Positions 22,114 through 28,030 of a stretch of DNA of 48,381 bases are shown here, piece by piece. Numbering within the stretch: the stretch's first letter is position 1; the number at the start of each line of letters is the position of its first letter. The notes under the pieces were generated by a model. It did no database searches. It had not been told where the DNA came from and was given only the letters and a program-made list of their open reading frames with translations. The position numbers and the translations under genes are program-made. The stretch spans positions 1-48,381 of the IMG/VR virus record IMGVR_UViG_3300025769_000200, one strand, 5' to 3'. The DNA comes from a virus.

Positions 22114-22515
22114 TCATAAACTTACCTCCTGTTCTAAAATTTTCATCATATCTTCGACAGTCTCTGCCCCCACTTGAGCAATCAAGATTGCATTACATAA
22201 AGAGTTTTGAACACTCCAAGAACTCTCTAAATTTAAACGATAATCTGAATTTTGATTATTGCGATAATCATAATGATCGCTTAACGAAAAATACTCAGAA
22301 GGATTGGTTTGATTAAAGTCATTAATCTCTTTAGAAATAGCCACATTTAGCTTTTCACTTTCTTTGAGTATTTTGTTTCTTTCTGCTTTTAACTTTGTCA
22401 GCTTTTTATAAGTAGCAGTCTTTTTAAAAGCCTCATTTTTGGTAATCATTTGAGATTCCATTCTTCTATAGAACTTGTTAGCTATCGCTTCTCGTTCTTG
22501 TTTATTGGTTTTCAT
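22114..22515 (-). CDS. Hypothetical coiled-coil protein, 133 aa (accessory cassette)
   Basis: The N-terminal 75 residues are strongly helical and charged (KKLTKLKAERNKILKESEKL), predicted coiled coil. The C-terminal part holds YFSLSDHYDYRNNQNSDYRL and ends in an acidic helix. No domain is recognised. The gene has its own promoter (22557-22586), a strong AGGAGG Shine-Dalgarno and its own terminator. It is the upstream-most leftward cassette, diverging from the rightward early operon. Confidence 0.65.
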   Translation of the reverse strand: MKTNKQEREAIANKFYRRMESQMITKNEAFKKTATYKKLTKLKAERNKILKESEKLNVAISKEINDFNQTNPSEYFSLSDHYDYRNNQNSDYRLNLESSWSVQNSLCNAILIAQVGAETVEDMMKILEQEVSL

Positions 22516-22556
22516 TTTATATACCTCCTAAAAGTATGTTGTTTAAATGAACCATA

Positions 22557-22586
22557 AGTATAACACGAGTGGATACATTCTGTCTA
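22557..22586 (-). promoter_or_regulatory. Promoter with GGATACA heptamer for the 133-aa gene
   Basis: On the leftward strand TAGACA, 18 bases, TATACT. The spacer holds TGTATCC (plus-strand GGATACA 22571-22577). Confidence 0.65.
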
Positions 22587-22610
22587 ACTATTTAGTAATC
22601 ATCTTTCTTC

Positions 22611-22744
22611 CACAAACGGCGTCCCAGCTCGGATCTGGAAGACGCCAGAGCTACGCAGATCCTCCTGTTGTGTTATCATGTGTTATGCCTTGCAGAAATC
22701 CCGAACCCCGACACCCGATTCAAATGCCCCGACCCGACCCGAAT
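22611..22744. repeat. GC-rich repeated intergenic module, copy E1
   Basis: Leftward strand order: TTCGGGTCGGGTCGGGGC, AATCGGGTGTCGGGGTTCGG, ATAACACATGATAACACAAC, AGGAGGATCTGCG, then a hairpin GGCGTC (22641-22646 complement) with GACGCC (22618-22623 complement). Six G-runs make it the densest guanine cluster in the window. The divergent gap 22516-23071 holds this copy, copy E2, a polypurine tract and promoters at both ends, but no gene. Confidence 0.6.
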
Positions 22745-22765
22745 GATTTATCAACCTTTCAAGAC

Positions 22766-22872
22766 CATCAACGGCGTCTCCTGGAAGGATCTGGAAGCTC
22801 TGTTGTGTTGTGTTATGTGTAGCAATACACCCCTCATTTAATATTCTTTAGCTTAACCCGACCCGACCCGAT
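22766..22872. repeat. GC-rich repeated intergenic module, copy E2
   Basis: Leftward strand order: ATCGGGTCGGGTCGGG, then a short AT spacer, ACACATAACACAACACAACA, then CTTCCAGATCCTTCCAGGAG and ACGCCGTTG. It shares ACGGCGTC and GGATCTGGAAG (plus strand) with copy E1, so the two are a degenerate direct duplication. Confidence 0.6.
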
Positions 22873-22891
22873 TTTTTCCTAGCTTTTTTGT

Positions 22892-22918
22892 GGGGGAGAG
22901 AGGGAAAGAGAGGGGGGA
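22892..22918 (+). other. 27-base uninterrupted polypurine tract
   Basis: All bases from 22892 to 22918 are A or G, next to a T-rich stretch and followed by a CGCATATGCG palindrome at 22941-22950. It lies at the divergence point between leftward cassettes and the rightward early operon. It could form triplex or unusual structures or mark a replication or transcription control site; no function is shown. Confidence 0.6.
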
Positions 22919-22995
22919 TGCGATTAACTTTCGAATTCCTCGCATATGCGTAAATATAACTATAAAAAATAATTACATTTTGTATAACAAAACAC

Positions 22996-23024
22996 TTGCA
23001 TATATTGGATACATTTAGTAGTAT
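22996..23024 (+). promoter_or_regulatory. Rightward early promoter with GGATACA heptamer
   Basis: TTGCAT, 17 bases, TAGTAT, with GGATACA at 23007-23013 in the spacer. It precedes the AGGAGAG Shine-Dalgarno of the 144-aa gene and probably drives the rightward operon to about 25.3 kb. Confidence 0.6.
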
Positions 23025-23071
23025 TAAAGAGTGATAAATATTTTAACCCTCAAACTTTTAGGAGAGTAATT

Positions 23072-23506
23072 ATGGGAACAAGAAGTAATATAGCGTATCA
23101 AAAACCAAATGGAAAAGTAGTCGTAATGTATTGTCATTATGACGGCTACCCAGAATACAACGGCAAGATACTTTATAACCACTACAACCACCACAAGAAA
23201 GCAATCGCTTTAGTAGACAACGGCTATCAGTCTGGTCTTAAAGAAACAATAATAGAATCAAACGAGGGTAGAGTTCATCAAGAACCACCTCAAACATTTC
23301 ATTCTATTCATGCTTTCTTAATGAATGTGCAGTTCGATATTGAATGGATTTACCTATTCAAAAACAACTCTTGGTATGTAGCTGAAACCAAGATGATTAA
23401 AATGCCTAATGGCAGATATGATCTTGCAACTTTACATGACAAAGACTTTACACCTCTTTGGGCGTACTTCACAAAACATAATATTGCCGTTGGTGATCAG
23501 TCATGA
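23072..23506 (+). CDS. Conserved phage early protein, 144 aa (MGTRSNIAY family)
   Basis: The N-terminus MGTRSNIAYQKPNGKVV followed by YCHYDGYPEYNGKIL matches a widespread phage protein family that starts M.TRS.IA and has YCHWDGYP.HNG. The later part holds EWIYLFKNNSWYV. Function of the family is unknown to me. It is the first gene of the rightward early operon and overlaps the next gene by four bases. Its Shine-Dalgarno (AGGAGAG) is strong. Confidence 0.75.
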   Translation: MGTRSNIAYQKPNGKVVVMYCHYDGYPEYNGKILYNHYNHHKKAIALVDNGYQSGLKETIIESNEGRVHQEPPQTFHSIHAFLMNVQFDIEWIYLFKNNSWYVAETKMIKMPNGRYDLATLHDKDFTPLWAYFTKHNIAVGDQS

Positions 23507-23913
23507 AGTATAAATTTAAAGAACGCAACAAGTTCAAACATATCAGAAGAAACATTTTTGATATACCTACTGGGGAGTTAGATACTCCCCTAACTAACGG
23601 ACATCAAGTCTTAGAGTTTCTCTTAAGTGTAGCCAATAAAGAACGCTACCAATTCAAAGCAAGGGGTAGAGGTAGCCGTAAGTTTTATGGTAATAGCCAA
23701 GACTTGCCACTAGACCACGCTGAAAAAATAGCACTTTATCACTCTACAAAAAATAATATTGCAGAGAAAGAACACCAAGAATACAGACGATCTAAGTCAG
23801 CTTGGGAGATAAGTTATAAACTCAGACAAATTAAAGATGCGATTGAAATGCATAACAATTGTTTTGACAACGACTTAGAAATTAATTTAGAGGTAAACGA
23901 AAATGAAGTATGA
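23503..23913 (+). CDS. Hypothetical protein, 136 aa
   Basis: The protein is basic and helical. Recognisable stretches are RRNIFDIPTGELDTPLTNGH near the start and a helical C-terminus ending ENEV. No domain is recognised. Its ATG overlaps the upstream stop as ATGA, and its end carries the GAGGTAAACGAAAATG start signal of the next gene. Expressed in the early operon; function unknown. Confidence 0.65.
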   Translation: MKYKFKERNKFKHIRRNIFDIPTGELDTPLTNGHQVLEFLLSVANKERYQFKARGRGSRKFYGNSQDLPLDHAEKIALYHSTKNNIAEKEHQEYRRSKSAWEISYKLRQIKDAIEMHNNCFDNDLEINLEVNENEV

Positions 23914-24133
23914 AGTTAAATTTGGTATGGCAAGAGCATACTACACACCAGAATTGCATGAAAATACTAGAACTAAAATATTTAACAATAAAAATAAAGC
24001 AGAAGATTATTTAAAAAGATTACAAAATTTTGGTTTTAAAGATTCTGTATTTTCTGAATTTAATCTTATAGCTTGGACAGAATTAAATAAGATTAATTTA
24101 AAGGAGAACGAAGATGAAAGAATTAGTAATTAA
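23903..24133 (+). CDS. Hypothetical protein, 76 aa
   Basis: The protein holds ARAYYTPELHENTRTKIFN and KAEDYLKRLQNFGFKDSVFS, giving an alpha/beta look, and ends LKENEDERISN. No family is recognised. Its last codons contain AAGGAGAACGAAGATG, the Shine-Dalgarno and start of the next gene. The same sequence ends two further genes of this operon. Function unknown. Confidence 0.65.
   Translation: MKYEVKFGMARAYYTPELHENTRTKIFNNKNKAEDYLKRLQNFGFKDSVFSEFNLIAWTELNKINLKENEDERISN
24101..24116 (+). repeat. Reused ribosome-binding-site/start sequence (copies also at 24264-24279, 24523-24538 and, diverged, 23890-23905)
   Basis: AAGGAGAACGAAGATG occurs at the junction of the 76-aa and 56-aa genes. It recurs almost unchanged at the next two junctions and in diverged form one junction upstream. 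In each copy the same reading frame encodes the upstream protein's C-terminal (K/M)ENE(D/N), while the ATG starts the next gene. Confidence 0.7.
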
Positions 24134-24284
24134 GCAGACTTGTTATTACAAAGTAAAGGTAAGTACTGATGATATTAAAAAAGATAGAGTATTAGAAAAT
24201 ATTAATACTCATCCTATAGCGCTTTGTGAAAATTCAGAATTACAAGATATTAATACCGAAGTTATGGAGAACGAAGATGAATAA
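24114..24284 (+). CDS. Hypothetical protein, 56 aa
   Basis: The frame runs from an ATG at 24114 to a TAA at 24282. The product starts MKELVIKQTCYYKVKVST and ends NTEVMENEDE. It is small, mixed charged, with a probable beta hairpin at the start. It overlaps the genes on both sides, and its start lies in the shared GGAGAACGAAGATG sequence. No function is suggested by the sequence. Confidence 0.6.
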   Translation: MKELVIKQTCYYKVKVSTDDIKKDRVLENINTHPIALCENSELQDINTEVMENEDE

Positions 24285-24543
24285 TTTAGATAATATTGGT
24301 GTAGATGAACTTGATTATGATATTCAAAATCATATGAAATTTTCTTGGTTTGATACTGATGCTTACGAATTTAACAAAGACGATAACAATGGTTATGTTT
24401 TTGGAATTGTGTCTTGGTATGGTCAATATGATTTAGATACTGTTGCTGATTGGTATAACTCTGATGGTTCAGATATATCTTGGGAATGGTTTGCTACCGA
24501 GCAAGAACGAGATCAAGCATTTAAGGAGAACGAAAATGCTTAA
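24277..24543 (+). CDS. Acidic aromatic-rich protein, 88 aa
   Basis: The start is placed at the ATG at 24277, directly behind GGAGAACGAAG; a longer frame upstream lacks such a signal. The protein is very acidic and rich in Tyr and Trp (FSWFDTDAYEFNKDDNNGYV, DWYNSDGSDISWEWF). Small acidic early phage proteins are often DNA mimics or inhibitors, which is only an idea here. It ends FKENENA with the start of the next gene inside its last codons. Confidence 0.65.
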   Translation: MNNLDNIGVDELDYDIQNHMKFSWFDTDAYEFNKDDNNGYVFGIVSWYGQYDLDTVADWYNSDGSDISWEWFATEQERDQAFKENENA

Positions 24544-24634
24544 CCTTTTAGAAATACTTTTTGAAATTACAACCCTTTTAGTGCTTGTAGCAATTTTATA
24601 TATAATAATAACTGAAGATAATAATAGGAGATAA
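24536..24634 (+). CDS. Single-span membrane microprotein, 32 aa
   Basis: The ATG at 24536 lies in AAGGAGAACGAAAATG. The product begins MLNLLEILFEITTLLVLVAI and ends in a short charged tail TEDNNRR, giving one transmembrane helix with a cytoplasmic-type charged end. It overlaps the previous gene by eight bases. It is one of three membrane microproteins in this operon. Function unknown; it could affect the host membrane early in infection. Confidence 0.6.
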   Translation: MLNLLEILFEITTLLVLVAILYIIITEDNNRR

Positions 24635-24635
24635 G

Positions 24636-24881
24636 ATGACCCAATATTCAGACCAAGTAGAAAAACGCAGGCAGGAAACCCTGGAAGAAAGAATGGATAC
24701 CACTCTTACTTGTTATTACTTTCAAAAGCATGAAAGTAATGAAGATATAGAGGATTACCGACAGCTTGATTATGCAAGTGGACGCAGAGTCATAACTAAT
24801 ATCAGTAAACCTGGCAGACCCAAGACAACCCAAACAGAACCTATGCGCAAATGGTTATATGAAACCTTCTTTGCTAAATGA
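24636..24881 (+). CDS. Hypothetical protein, 81 aa
   Basis: The protein is hydrophilic: a charged helix (DQVEKRRQETLEERMDTT), then YRQLDYASGRRV and a Pro/Thr linker before RKWLYETFFAK. The Shine-Dalgarno AGGAG lies in the end of the preceding gene. Its stop overlaps the next start as ATGA. No domain is recognised. Confidence 0.65.
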   Translation: MTQYSDQVEKRRQETLEERMDTTLTCYYFQKHESNEDIEDYRQLDYASGRRVITNISKPGRPKTTQTEPMRKWLYETFFAK

Positions 24882-24979
24882 TTGAGATAATTGGATATAT
24901 ATTCGGAGTAGGCTTTCTTATTTGGCTAACCGTTATTTTTGGTGTTTTTATCGCAGTTAAATACTTTGAGAACCTATGA
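24878..24979 (+). CDS. Single-span membrane microprotein, 33 aa
   Basis: The product starts MIEIIGYIFGVGFLIWLTVI and ends AVKYFENL, one long hydrophobic helix. Start and stop both form four-base ATGA overlaps with neighbours, so translation is probably coupled. The function is unknown. Its place in a chain of six coupled mini-genes suggests the chain acts as one unit. Confidence 0.6.
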   Translation: MIEIIGYIFGVGFLIWLTVIFGVFIAVKYFENL

Positions 24980-25143
24980 AAAGATACCGTTATGTTATTG
25001 TCAAACAAGATAAACCCAACACTTTGCTTCCATATGGCGTAGAAGTTTATCTAAACAAAGACAAAGAACCCATCCGATCTTATTGGTTTAAAACACCCCA
25101 AGACAGAATAGAGGGCCTCAAGATTGTTGCTAATTATGATTAA
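24976..25143 (+). CDS. Hypothetical protein, 55 aa
   Basis: A small beta-rich protein: MKRYRYVIVKQDKPNTLLPY, then GVEVYLNKDKEPIRSYWFKT and a short helix. It resembles small soluble phage early proteins but no family is recognised. It is linked to its neighbours by an ATGA overlap at the start and an eight-base overlap at the end. Confidence 0.6.
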   Translation: MKRYRYVIVKQDKPNTLLPYGVEVYLNKDKEPIRSYWFKTPQDRIEGLKIVANYD

Positions 25144-25240
25144 TCTCGATACAATCCGAAAGTGGTACTTGTTTGATTGGATTCAATATATCTTCTACTC
25201 TCCTAAAAGTATGTATCTTATGAGTGCCACACTCTCATGA
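25136..25240 (+). CDS. Hypothetical amphipathic microprotein, 34 aa
   Basis: The product begins MINLDTIRKWYLFDWIQYIF and ends LMSATLS. It is aromatic-rich and amphipathic, so membrane-surface association is possible. It overlaps both neighbours (eight bases upstream, four downstream). Little else can be said. Confidence 0.5.
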   Translation: MINLDTIRKWYLFDWIQYIFYSPKSMYLMSATLS

Positions 25241-25311
25241 GTTTCTTATTTTACCTAGCACTATTCTTATACATCCTTGTATTTATTCTGGATAGACCTA
25301 ACCAAAACTAA
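25237..25311 (+). CDS. Single-span membrane microprotein, 24 aa
   Basis: The product is MSFLFYLALFLYILVFILDR followed by PNQN, nearly all hydrophobic. It starts in an ATGA overlap and ends four bases inside the convergent TerS gene. The very short length lowers confidence, but the chain of coupled starts supports translation. Confidence 0.5.
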   Translation: MSFLFYLALFLYILVFILDRPNQN

Positions 25312-25937
25312 TCAAAACTTTCTTCTTCTTCTAAATCCGTAGCTTGATCTATTGCTTCCTGTTTTAGATCTTCCTGTTCCAACCTTTCCAAACTATCAGC
25401 TTCATCTTCCAGCTCGCCTGGATCCAGAAGACCGTCAGTTTTATTGGCTAAGACCACATTCCCCATCAGCTGCTCAAGTCGTTTCTCTACTTCTTCCCGA
25501 CTCATTTGATCTACCTTCCCGAACATAACCTCTTTTCTATCCACCACAAGACCCCCGACCTTTAACAAACTATTTTGTGCCGATATGGCAGCGTTAAAGG
25601 ACCCCGCTTCGAGGGCCTTGTCTCTAATATCATATAAATCCTGGACAGCTCTATCATAATTTAACTCATACTTCTTCTTAGCTTCATTCATCAGATAGTT
25701 ATATTCTTTGCGAATAGTAGGATGATTCATGAGCTTATTGGCAGATTGACGAGCATCTTTATACCCAGCCTTATGTGCGCATTCTACGAGAGATAAACGA
25801 GGATTATTGACAGCTTGCCAAATAAAGTTTCTTTGTCTGCGATTGAGTGAATTGTCTAGATTAGCGAATTCTATAGGAGCTTCTTCTTCTGGAGAAAGGA
25901 TAGGTTCATATTCTAATTTATTTTTTCTATAACCCAT
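25308..25937 (-). CDS. terS: Terminase small subunit, 209 aa
   Basis: The centre contains LNRRQRNFIWQAVNNPRLSL then CAHKAGYKDARQSANKLMNH and PTIRKEYNYLM, the helix-turn-helix pattern of small terminase subunits (Terminase_2-type: R Q..FI..., A...AGY....A...A..L...P.V...). A coiled-coil oligomerisation region and an acidic C-terminus (LEQEDLKQEAIDQATDLEEE) follow. It recognises phage DNA and loads the large subunit. It is 10.7 kb from TerL. Its end overlaps the convergent microprotein gene by four bases. Confidence 0.85.
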   Translation of the reverse strand: MGYRKNKLEYEPILSPEEEAPIEFANLDNSLNRRQRNFIWQAVNNPRLSLVECAHKAGYKDARQSANKLMNHPTIRKEYNYLMNEAKKKYELNYDRAVQDLYDIRDKALEAGSFNAAISAQNSLLKVGGLVVDRKEVMFGKVDQMSREEVEKRLEQLMGNVVLANKTDGLLDPGELEDEADSLERLEQEDLKQEAIDQATDLEEEESFD

Positions 25938-26007
25938 GTTGTTTTAAGCATATTAGAGTGAGATAGTTATTAATACCTACCCCCACTTTACCCTAAAGTG
26001 TATTGAG

Positions 26008-26037
26008 AGGATACCTTACAACAAATTACTTCGTCAA
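26008..26037 (-). promoter_or_regulatory. Candidate promoter for TerS
   Basis: On the leftward strand TTGACG, 18 bases, TATCCT. A related heptamer (plus-strand GGATACC at 26009-26015) overlaps the -10. The gap 25938-26173 otherwise shows only A+T-rich sequence with a short tandem GACAATAATA repeat near 26152. Confidence 0.5.
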
Positions 26038-26173
26038 GATATTTATGATTTATTTATCTATATTTCCTTCTTTCCTGTGACAAAAATGAAAAAAATAAAA
26101 TAATCGTCAAACCCGCATTCTTATCATGTTTTCTTGCGTCATACATTTATGACAATAATAAGACAATAATAGA

Positions 26174-26446
26174 TTAGTCATTATCTGGCGTAAATTCTAT
26201 GACAGTTTCACCCAGTTCTACATATTGATTGAGGATCTCATCTACTAAATGCAGCAGCTTATCATCATCCTCTTCTACAAGCTTTTGTAGACTCCACACA
26301 CAATAGCTCAATGAAGTTAAAACAACGCTTAACTTATCCTCGCCTCTTAGTGTGTAATTGTTAAAAAGATTCTCTAAACGCGAAACCACCTCAGCTAGAG
26401 TTGGCTTTTGCATCTTACTTTGGATTGGGACTACTTTGACTGTCAT
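26174..26446 (-). CDS. Hypothetical protein, 90 aa
   Basis: The protein is mainly helical and acidic: KPTLAEVVSRLENLFNNYTL, then a leucine-rich helix with LVEEDDDKLLHLVDEILNQY, ending EFTPDND. No domain is recognised. It lies just downstream of a 47-aa gene read in the same direction. Function unknown. Confidence 0.6.
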   Translation of the reverse strand: MTVKVVPIQSKMQKPTLAEVVSRLENLFNNYTLRGEDKLSVVLTSLSYCVWSLQKLVEEDDDKLLHLVDEILNQYVELGETVIEFTPDND

Positions 26447-26460
26447 TAATTAACTATAAC

Positions 26461-26604
26461 TTATTCAGTAAAATTATCTAGATCTTCTTGTTTAACCTCA
26501 TGTGCAACATGACGCATCAATATATCAATAAGTTCTAGCTTTTCAGACCTGGAAAGACTATGAAACTGGCTCACGATTGTTTGTATTAACTCTGTACTAC
26601 TCAT
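26461..26604 (-). CDS. Small helical protein, 47 aa
   Basis: The frame runs from an ATG at 26604 to a TAA at 26463-26461. The product contains VSQFHSLSRSEKLELIDILM, a two-helix pattern, and an acidic end. It precedes the 90-aa gene by 14 bases. No function is suggested. Confidence 0.55.
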   Translation of the reverse strand: MSSTELIQTIVSQFHSLSRSEKLELIDILMRHVAHEVKQEDLDNFTE

Positions 26605-26622
26605 ATTTTTATCCCTTATATA

Positions 26623-26654
26623 AAAGCGGGGGATTGTTTCGCCAAGCTCCCCCG
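26623..26654 (-). terminator. Probable terminator of the 67-aa gene
   Basis: Leftward strand: CGGGGGA, a 14-base loop, TCCCCCG, then CTTTTAT. The stem is strong but the T-tract is short. Confidence 0.6.
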
Positions 26655-26697
26655 ATACTTATGCAGACTATCCAGCTTAATTGCTGAATGACGCGAA

Positions 26698-26901
26698 CTA
26701 AACTATTTGAATGTTCTCAAACTCTTCGTTATGAAACATACGAACTTCTTCCTCTGGACAGGATGACTCGAAGTTTAAGTTTTCTTTGTGATATTTCTTG
26801 TAGGCCCCCACAAGATTATCTGTTTTCTTATCAGCCAGATCATTCTCAGCCTGGTCATAAGACAAACGCATTAACATGTACATATCGCTAGTTCTACCCA
26901 T
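26698..26901 (-). CDS. Hypothetical protein, 67 aa
   Basis: The start at 26901 follows a perfect AGGAGG at good spacing, so a longer frame upstream is rejected. The product starts MGRTSDMYMLMRLSYDQAEN and is helical with an acidic end (PEEEVRMFHNEEFENIQIV). No family is recognised. It is divergent from the 57-aa gene that begins the recombination operon. Confidence 0.65.
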   Translation of the reverse strand: MGRTSDMYMLMRLSYDQAENDLADKKTDNLVGAYKKYHKENLNFESSCPEEEVRMFHNEEFENIQIV

Positions 26902-26927
26902 TTGTAACCTCCTAAAGTTTCTATATG

Positions 26928-26960
26928 TAGACATTATAGACTTTTTCCTTTAAAATGCAA
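26928..26960. promoter_or_regulatory. Overlapping divergent promoters between the 67-aa and 57-aa genes
   Basis: Leftward: TTGCAT, 16 bases, TATAAT (26960-26933). Rightward: TAGACA, 17 bases, TAAAAT (26928-26956). The two occupy the same DNA, so RNA polymerase binding to one would exclude the other. Confidence 0.6.
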
Positions 26961-26987
26961 TGAAACACATTTACTTAGGAGAGTAAT

Positions 26988-27161
26988 ATGCAAACAACTA
27001 AAGAACAGATAGATGCAATCTTAAATGCATCAAACGAAAGAGAGATCACTAAAGATCGTCTTAACTACACTTTGTTTGAACTGAAGGCTAACATCTCAGA
27101 TCTAACAGAGATTGTTAATAAGCTTACAGATGCCGTTGATAGCATGAAGGAGGCGTCATGA
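26988..27161 (+). CDS. Small helical protein, 57 aa
   Basis: The frame starts at an ATG behind AGGAGAG and ends at a TGA overlapping the exonuclease start (TCATGA). The product is helical: QTTKEQIDAILNASNEREIT then LTEIVNKLTDAVDSMKEAS. It could be a partner or regulator of the exonuclease, or simply provide its ribosome-binding site. No domain is recognised. Confidence 0.6.
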   Translation: MQTTKEQIDAILNASNEREITKDRLNYTLFELKANISDLTEIVNKLTDAVDSMKEAS

Positions 27162-28030
27162 AAATAATGCCAGAAATCTTAGAGAACGAAGAACATATGG
27201 TCCTCGGGGATGCTGTCTATTTCCCAGATATGGAACATAACTTCTATCATTCAGTACCAGGGATCTCATCATCAAACATTAGAAGGTTTGGCCAGAGTCA
27301 GCTTCATGCATTTGAAGAGGAACATGAGACTACCCCAGCCATGAAGTTTGGAACTGCCGCTCACTCGCTTATTGTTGAGGGAGAGGAAGCTTTTGTGAAT
27401 GATGTGGTGTGCTTGAGTGGATCTCCATACACCAACGCTAACAAAGAGTTAAAGAAGGAGTATGAAGACAGAGGATTAACCGTTATTACTGCTAAAGATA
27501 AAGACACTCTTTACAGTATGAAGGAGGCTTTGATACCAGAGGGTATTAAACATCTATCAGCTGATGAGGGAGAATATCCAAGTGTGTTCAACTCTCCCTT
27601 TGAAAGAGCAATCTTTTGGTGGGAGAAAGATCTATTGCTTAAAGTTAAGTCAGATGTGCTTAGATACCCTGTCAGTATGCCTCATGAGTCTAACTCTATT
27701 ATTCTTGTTGATTATAAAACTACGACTGATTGCTCAGTTCGAGGCTTTACTTCATCTATCAAGAAGTATCAGTACGATCTTCAAGCCGCTTGGTATAAGC
27801 GTGGCTTTGAGAAAGCTGGCTTTCATGTGGCTGATTTTATCTTTGTTGCGCAAGAAAAGAAAAAACCTTTTGCAAGTAAGATTTTCAAAATGAATCATGA
27901 TGACATGACTGCTGGTTGGCTCAAGCTTGAACATTTGTTAGGCGAATACAACGCTGTATTAAACGGCAAAGAAGCTACGATCTATAACTCACCTAATATT
28001 GTGACTGTAGATCTTGGAGATAGGAAGTGA
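27158..28030 (+). CDS. RecE/exonuclease VIII-like PD-(D/E)XK nuclease, 290 aa
   Basis: The order of motifs fits the exonuclease VIII/PDDEXK family: MKFGTAAHSLI with H69, KVKSDVL with D166, LVDYKTTTD with D185-x-K187, and YDLQAAWY with Q209 and Y213. The length matches the stand-alone nuclease domain rather than full-length RecE. It would degrade one strand from double-strand ends for annealing-type recombination with the Sak4-like and DUF669 proteins encoded nearby on the other strand. It is coupled to the 57-aa gene upstream and the DUF3310 gene downstream. Confidence 0.85.
   Translation: MKIMPEILENEEHMVLGDAVYFPDMEHNFYHSVPGISSSNIRRFGQSQLHAFEEEHETTPAMKFGTAAHSLIVEGEEAFVNDVVCLSGSPYTNANKELKKEYEDRGLTVITAKDKDTLYSMKEALIPEGIKHLSADEGEYPSVFNSPFERAIFWWEKDLLLKVKSDVLRYPVSMPHESNSIILVDYKTTTDCSVRGFTSSIKKYQYDLQAAWYKRGFEKAGFHVADFIFVAQEKKKPFASKIFKMNHDDMTAGWLKLEHLLGEYNAVLNGKEATIYNSPNIVTVDLGDRK

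Noticed and set aside
22547-22822. Rightward ORF of 91 codons in the divergent gap
   Set aside because: It crosses modules E1 and E2 and a leftward promoter, lacks a Shine-Dalgarno, and reads as Pro/Arg/Ser-rich low-value sequence from the repeats.
19658-23071. CRISPR array
   Set aside because: The repeated modules are long, diverged and separated by genes; there are no short identical repeats with uniform spacers and no cas genes.
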